A DNA stretch of 14,601 nt. Origin: an uncultured Lachnobacterium sp. (lineage in GTDB: Bacteria > Bacillota > Clostridia > Lachnospirales > Lachnospiraceae). Positions 14,368 to 14,601 of the stretch are shown piece by piece; positions within the stretch are counted from its first letter, which is position 1, and each line of letters opens with the position of its first letter. The translations under genes and the position numbers were made by a program. The notes under the pieces were generated by a model. That model worked only from the letters and a program-made list of their open reading frames with translations. It was not told the DNA's origin and made no database searches. The DNA is taken from NCBI GenBank assembly GCA_900552085.1, contig URYB01000029.1, positions 1 to 14,601 on the forward strand. The letters run 5' to 3'.

Positions 14368-14601
14368 ATGGCAAACAAAGAGTACAAAAGTGATGTGTTC
14401 AGCATGCTTCTTCAAGACAAGAATCGTGCGTTGGAAGTGTATAACGCAATCAATGGAACGGACTATGACGATCCGGAAATGGTTGAGATGACGACTTTGG
14501 ACGACAAAAGTTTTTCGCTTACCGTAAGGAATGATGCTTCCTTTATTCTTGATGCGAATCTGAGTCTGTATGAGCATCAGTCAACCTATTGCCCAAACAT
14601 G
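14368..14601 (+). CDS. Rpn/PD-(D/E)XK family nuclease (transposase-like), 3' partial
   Basis: The first 78 residues of a protein cut by the window end. It starts at an ATG 7 bases after AAGGAGG (14354-14360). The sequence begins MANKEYKSDVFSMLLQDK, with ALEVYNAINGTDYDDPE at about 21-37, then NDASFILDANLSLYEHQST (55-73). D56, D62 and E69-H70-Q71 fit the D...ExQ form of the PD-(D/E)XK active site found in the Rpn recombination-promoting nuclease and putative transposase family, which occurs in many copies in Lachnospiraceae. The visible part is intact. Members of this family act on DNA, but the role of this copy is unknown. It lies next to a pseudogene and a doubtful regulator, as expected of a variable chromosomal patch. 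Confidence 0.75.
   Translation, partial: MANKEYKSDVFSMLLQDKNRALEVYNAINGTDYDDPEMVEMTTLDDKSFSLTVRNDASFILDANLSLYEHQSTYCPNM

Noticed and set aside
1..14601. CRISPR array, tRNA, rRNA or insertion sequence ends
   Set aside because: No regularly spaced repeat array, no cloverleaf-like sequence, and no terminal inverted repeats with target duplications were seen by eye on either strand.

Overview
The window looks like a chromosomal segment of a low-to-moderate G+C Gram-positive anaerobe. The best guess is a butyrate-producing Lachnospiraceae member of the Roseburia/Agathobacter type. The case rests on strong AGGAGG ribosome-binding sites, sigma-A promoters with extended -10 elements, a clostridial thl-hbd-bcd-etfB-etfA cluster, a Rex-type operator, and an Rpn/PD-(D/E)XK family gene typical of this group. 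The genus is inference; no rRNA or other marker is present.

Layout. (1) 1-3084: the large subunit of carbamoyl-phosphate synthase (carB), cut at its 5' end by the window edge and closed by a perfect palindromic terminator. (2) 3221-6501: a tightly packed plus-strand operon for membrane phospholipids. It encodes a YbhN/MprF-type flippase-like membrane protein, phosphatidylserine synthase, phosphatidylserine decarboxylase and a PAP2-family phosphatase. Genes overlap or lie within 13 bases of each other. The promoter sits so close to the first ATG that the transcript may be leaderless, and three TTAA words at an exact 11-base period abut its -35 box. (3) 6487-7659, minus strand: a protein with an HD-GYP-like fold whose catalytic residues are largely replaced. 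It converges on the operon through one shared bidirectional terminator that contains both stop codons. (4) 7822-13225: the butyryl-CoA pathway operon (thiolase, 3-hydroxybutyryl-CoA dehydrogenase, butyryl-CoA dehydrogenase, EtfB, EtfA). It has one strong promoter overlapped by a near-consensus Rex operator and ends in a strong terminator. No crotonase gene is present. (5) 13226-14601: a decayed zone with a membrane-anchored protein pseudogene (nonsense codon 2 plus two single-base deletions), a short and possibly truncated XRE regulator, and the start of an Rpn-family nuclease gene cut by the window edge.

How it fits together. The phospholipid operon would turn CDP-diacylglycerol into phosphatidylserine and then phosphatidylethanolamine, with a putative lipid translocator and a lipid phosphatase alongside. 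The butyrate operon would condense two acetyl-CoA and carry the product to butyryl-CoA, apart from the crotonase step, which must be encoded elsewhere. Bcd with EtfAB is known in clostridia to couple crotonyl-CoA reduction to ferredoxin reduction, and Rex control at the promoter would tie expression to the NADH/NAD+ ratio. The thl-hbd-bcd-etf genes visibly favour GCT, GGT, CGT and TCT codons, consistent with very high expression; the phospholipid genes do not.
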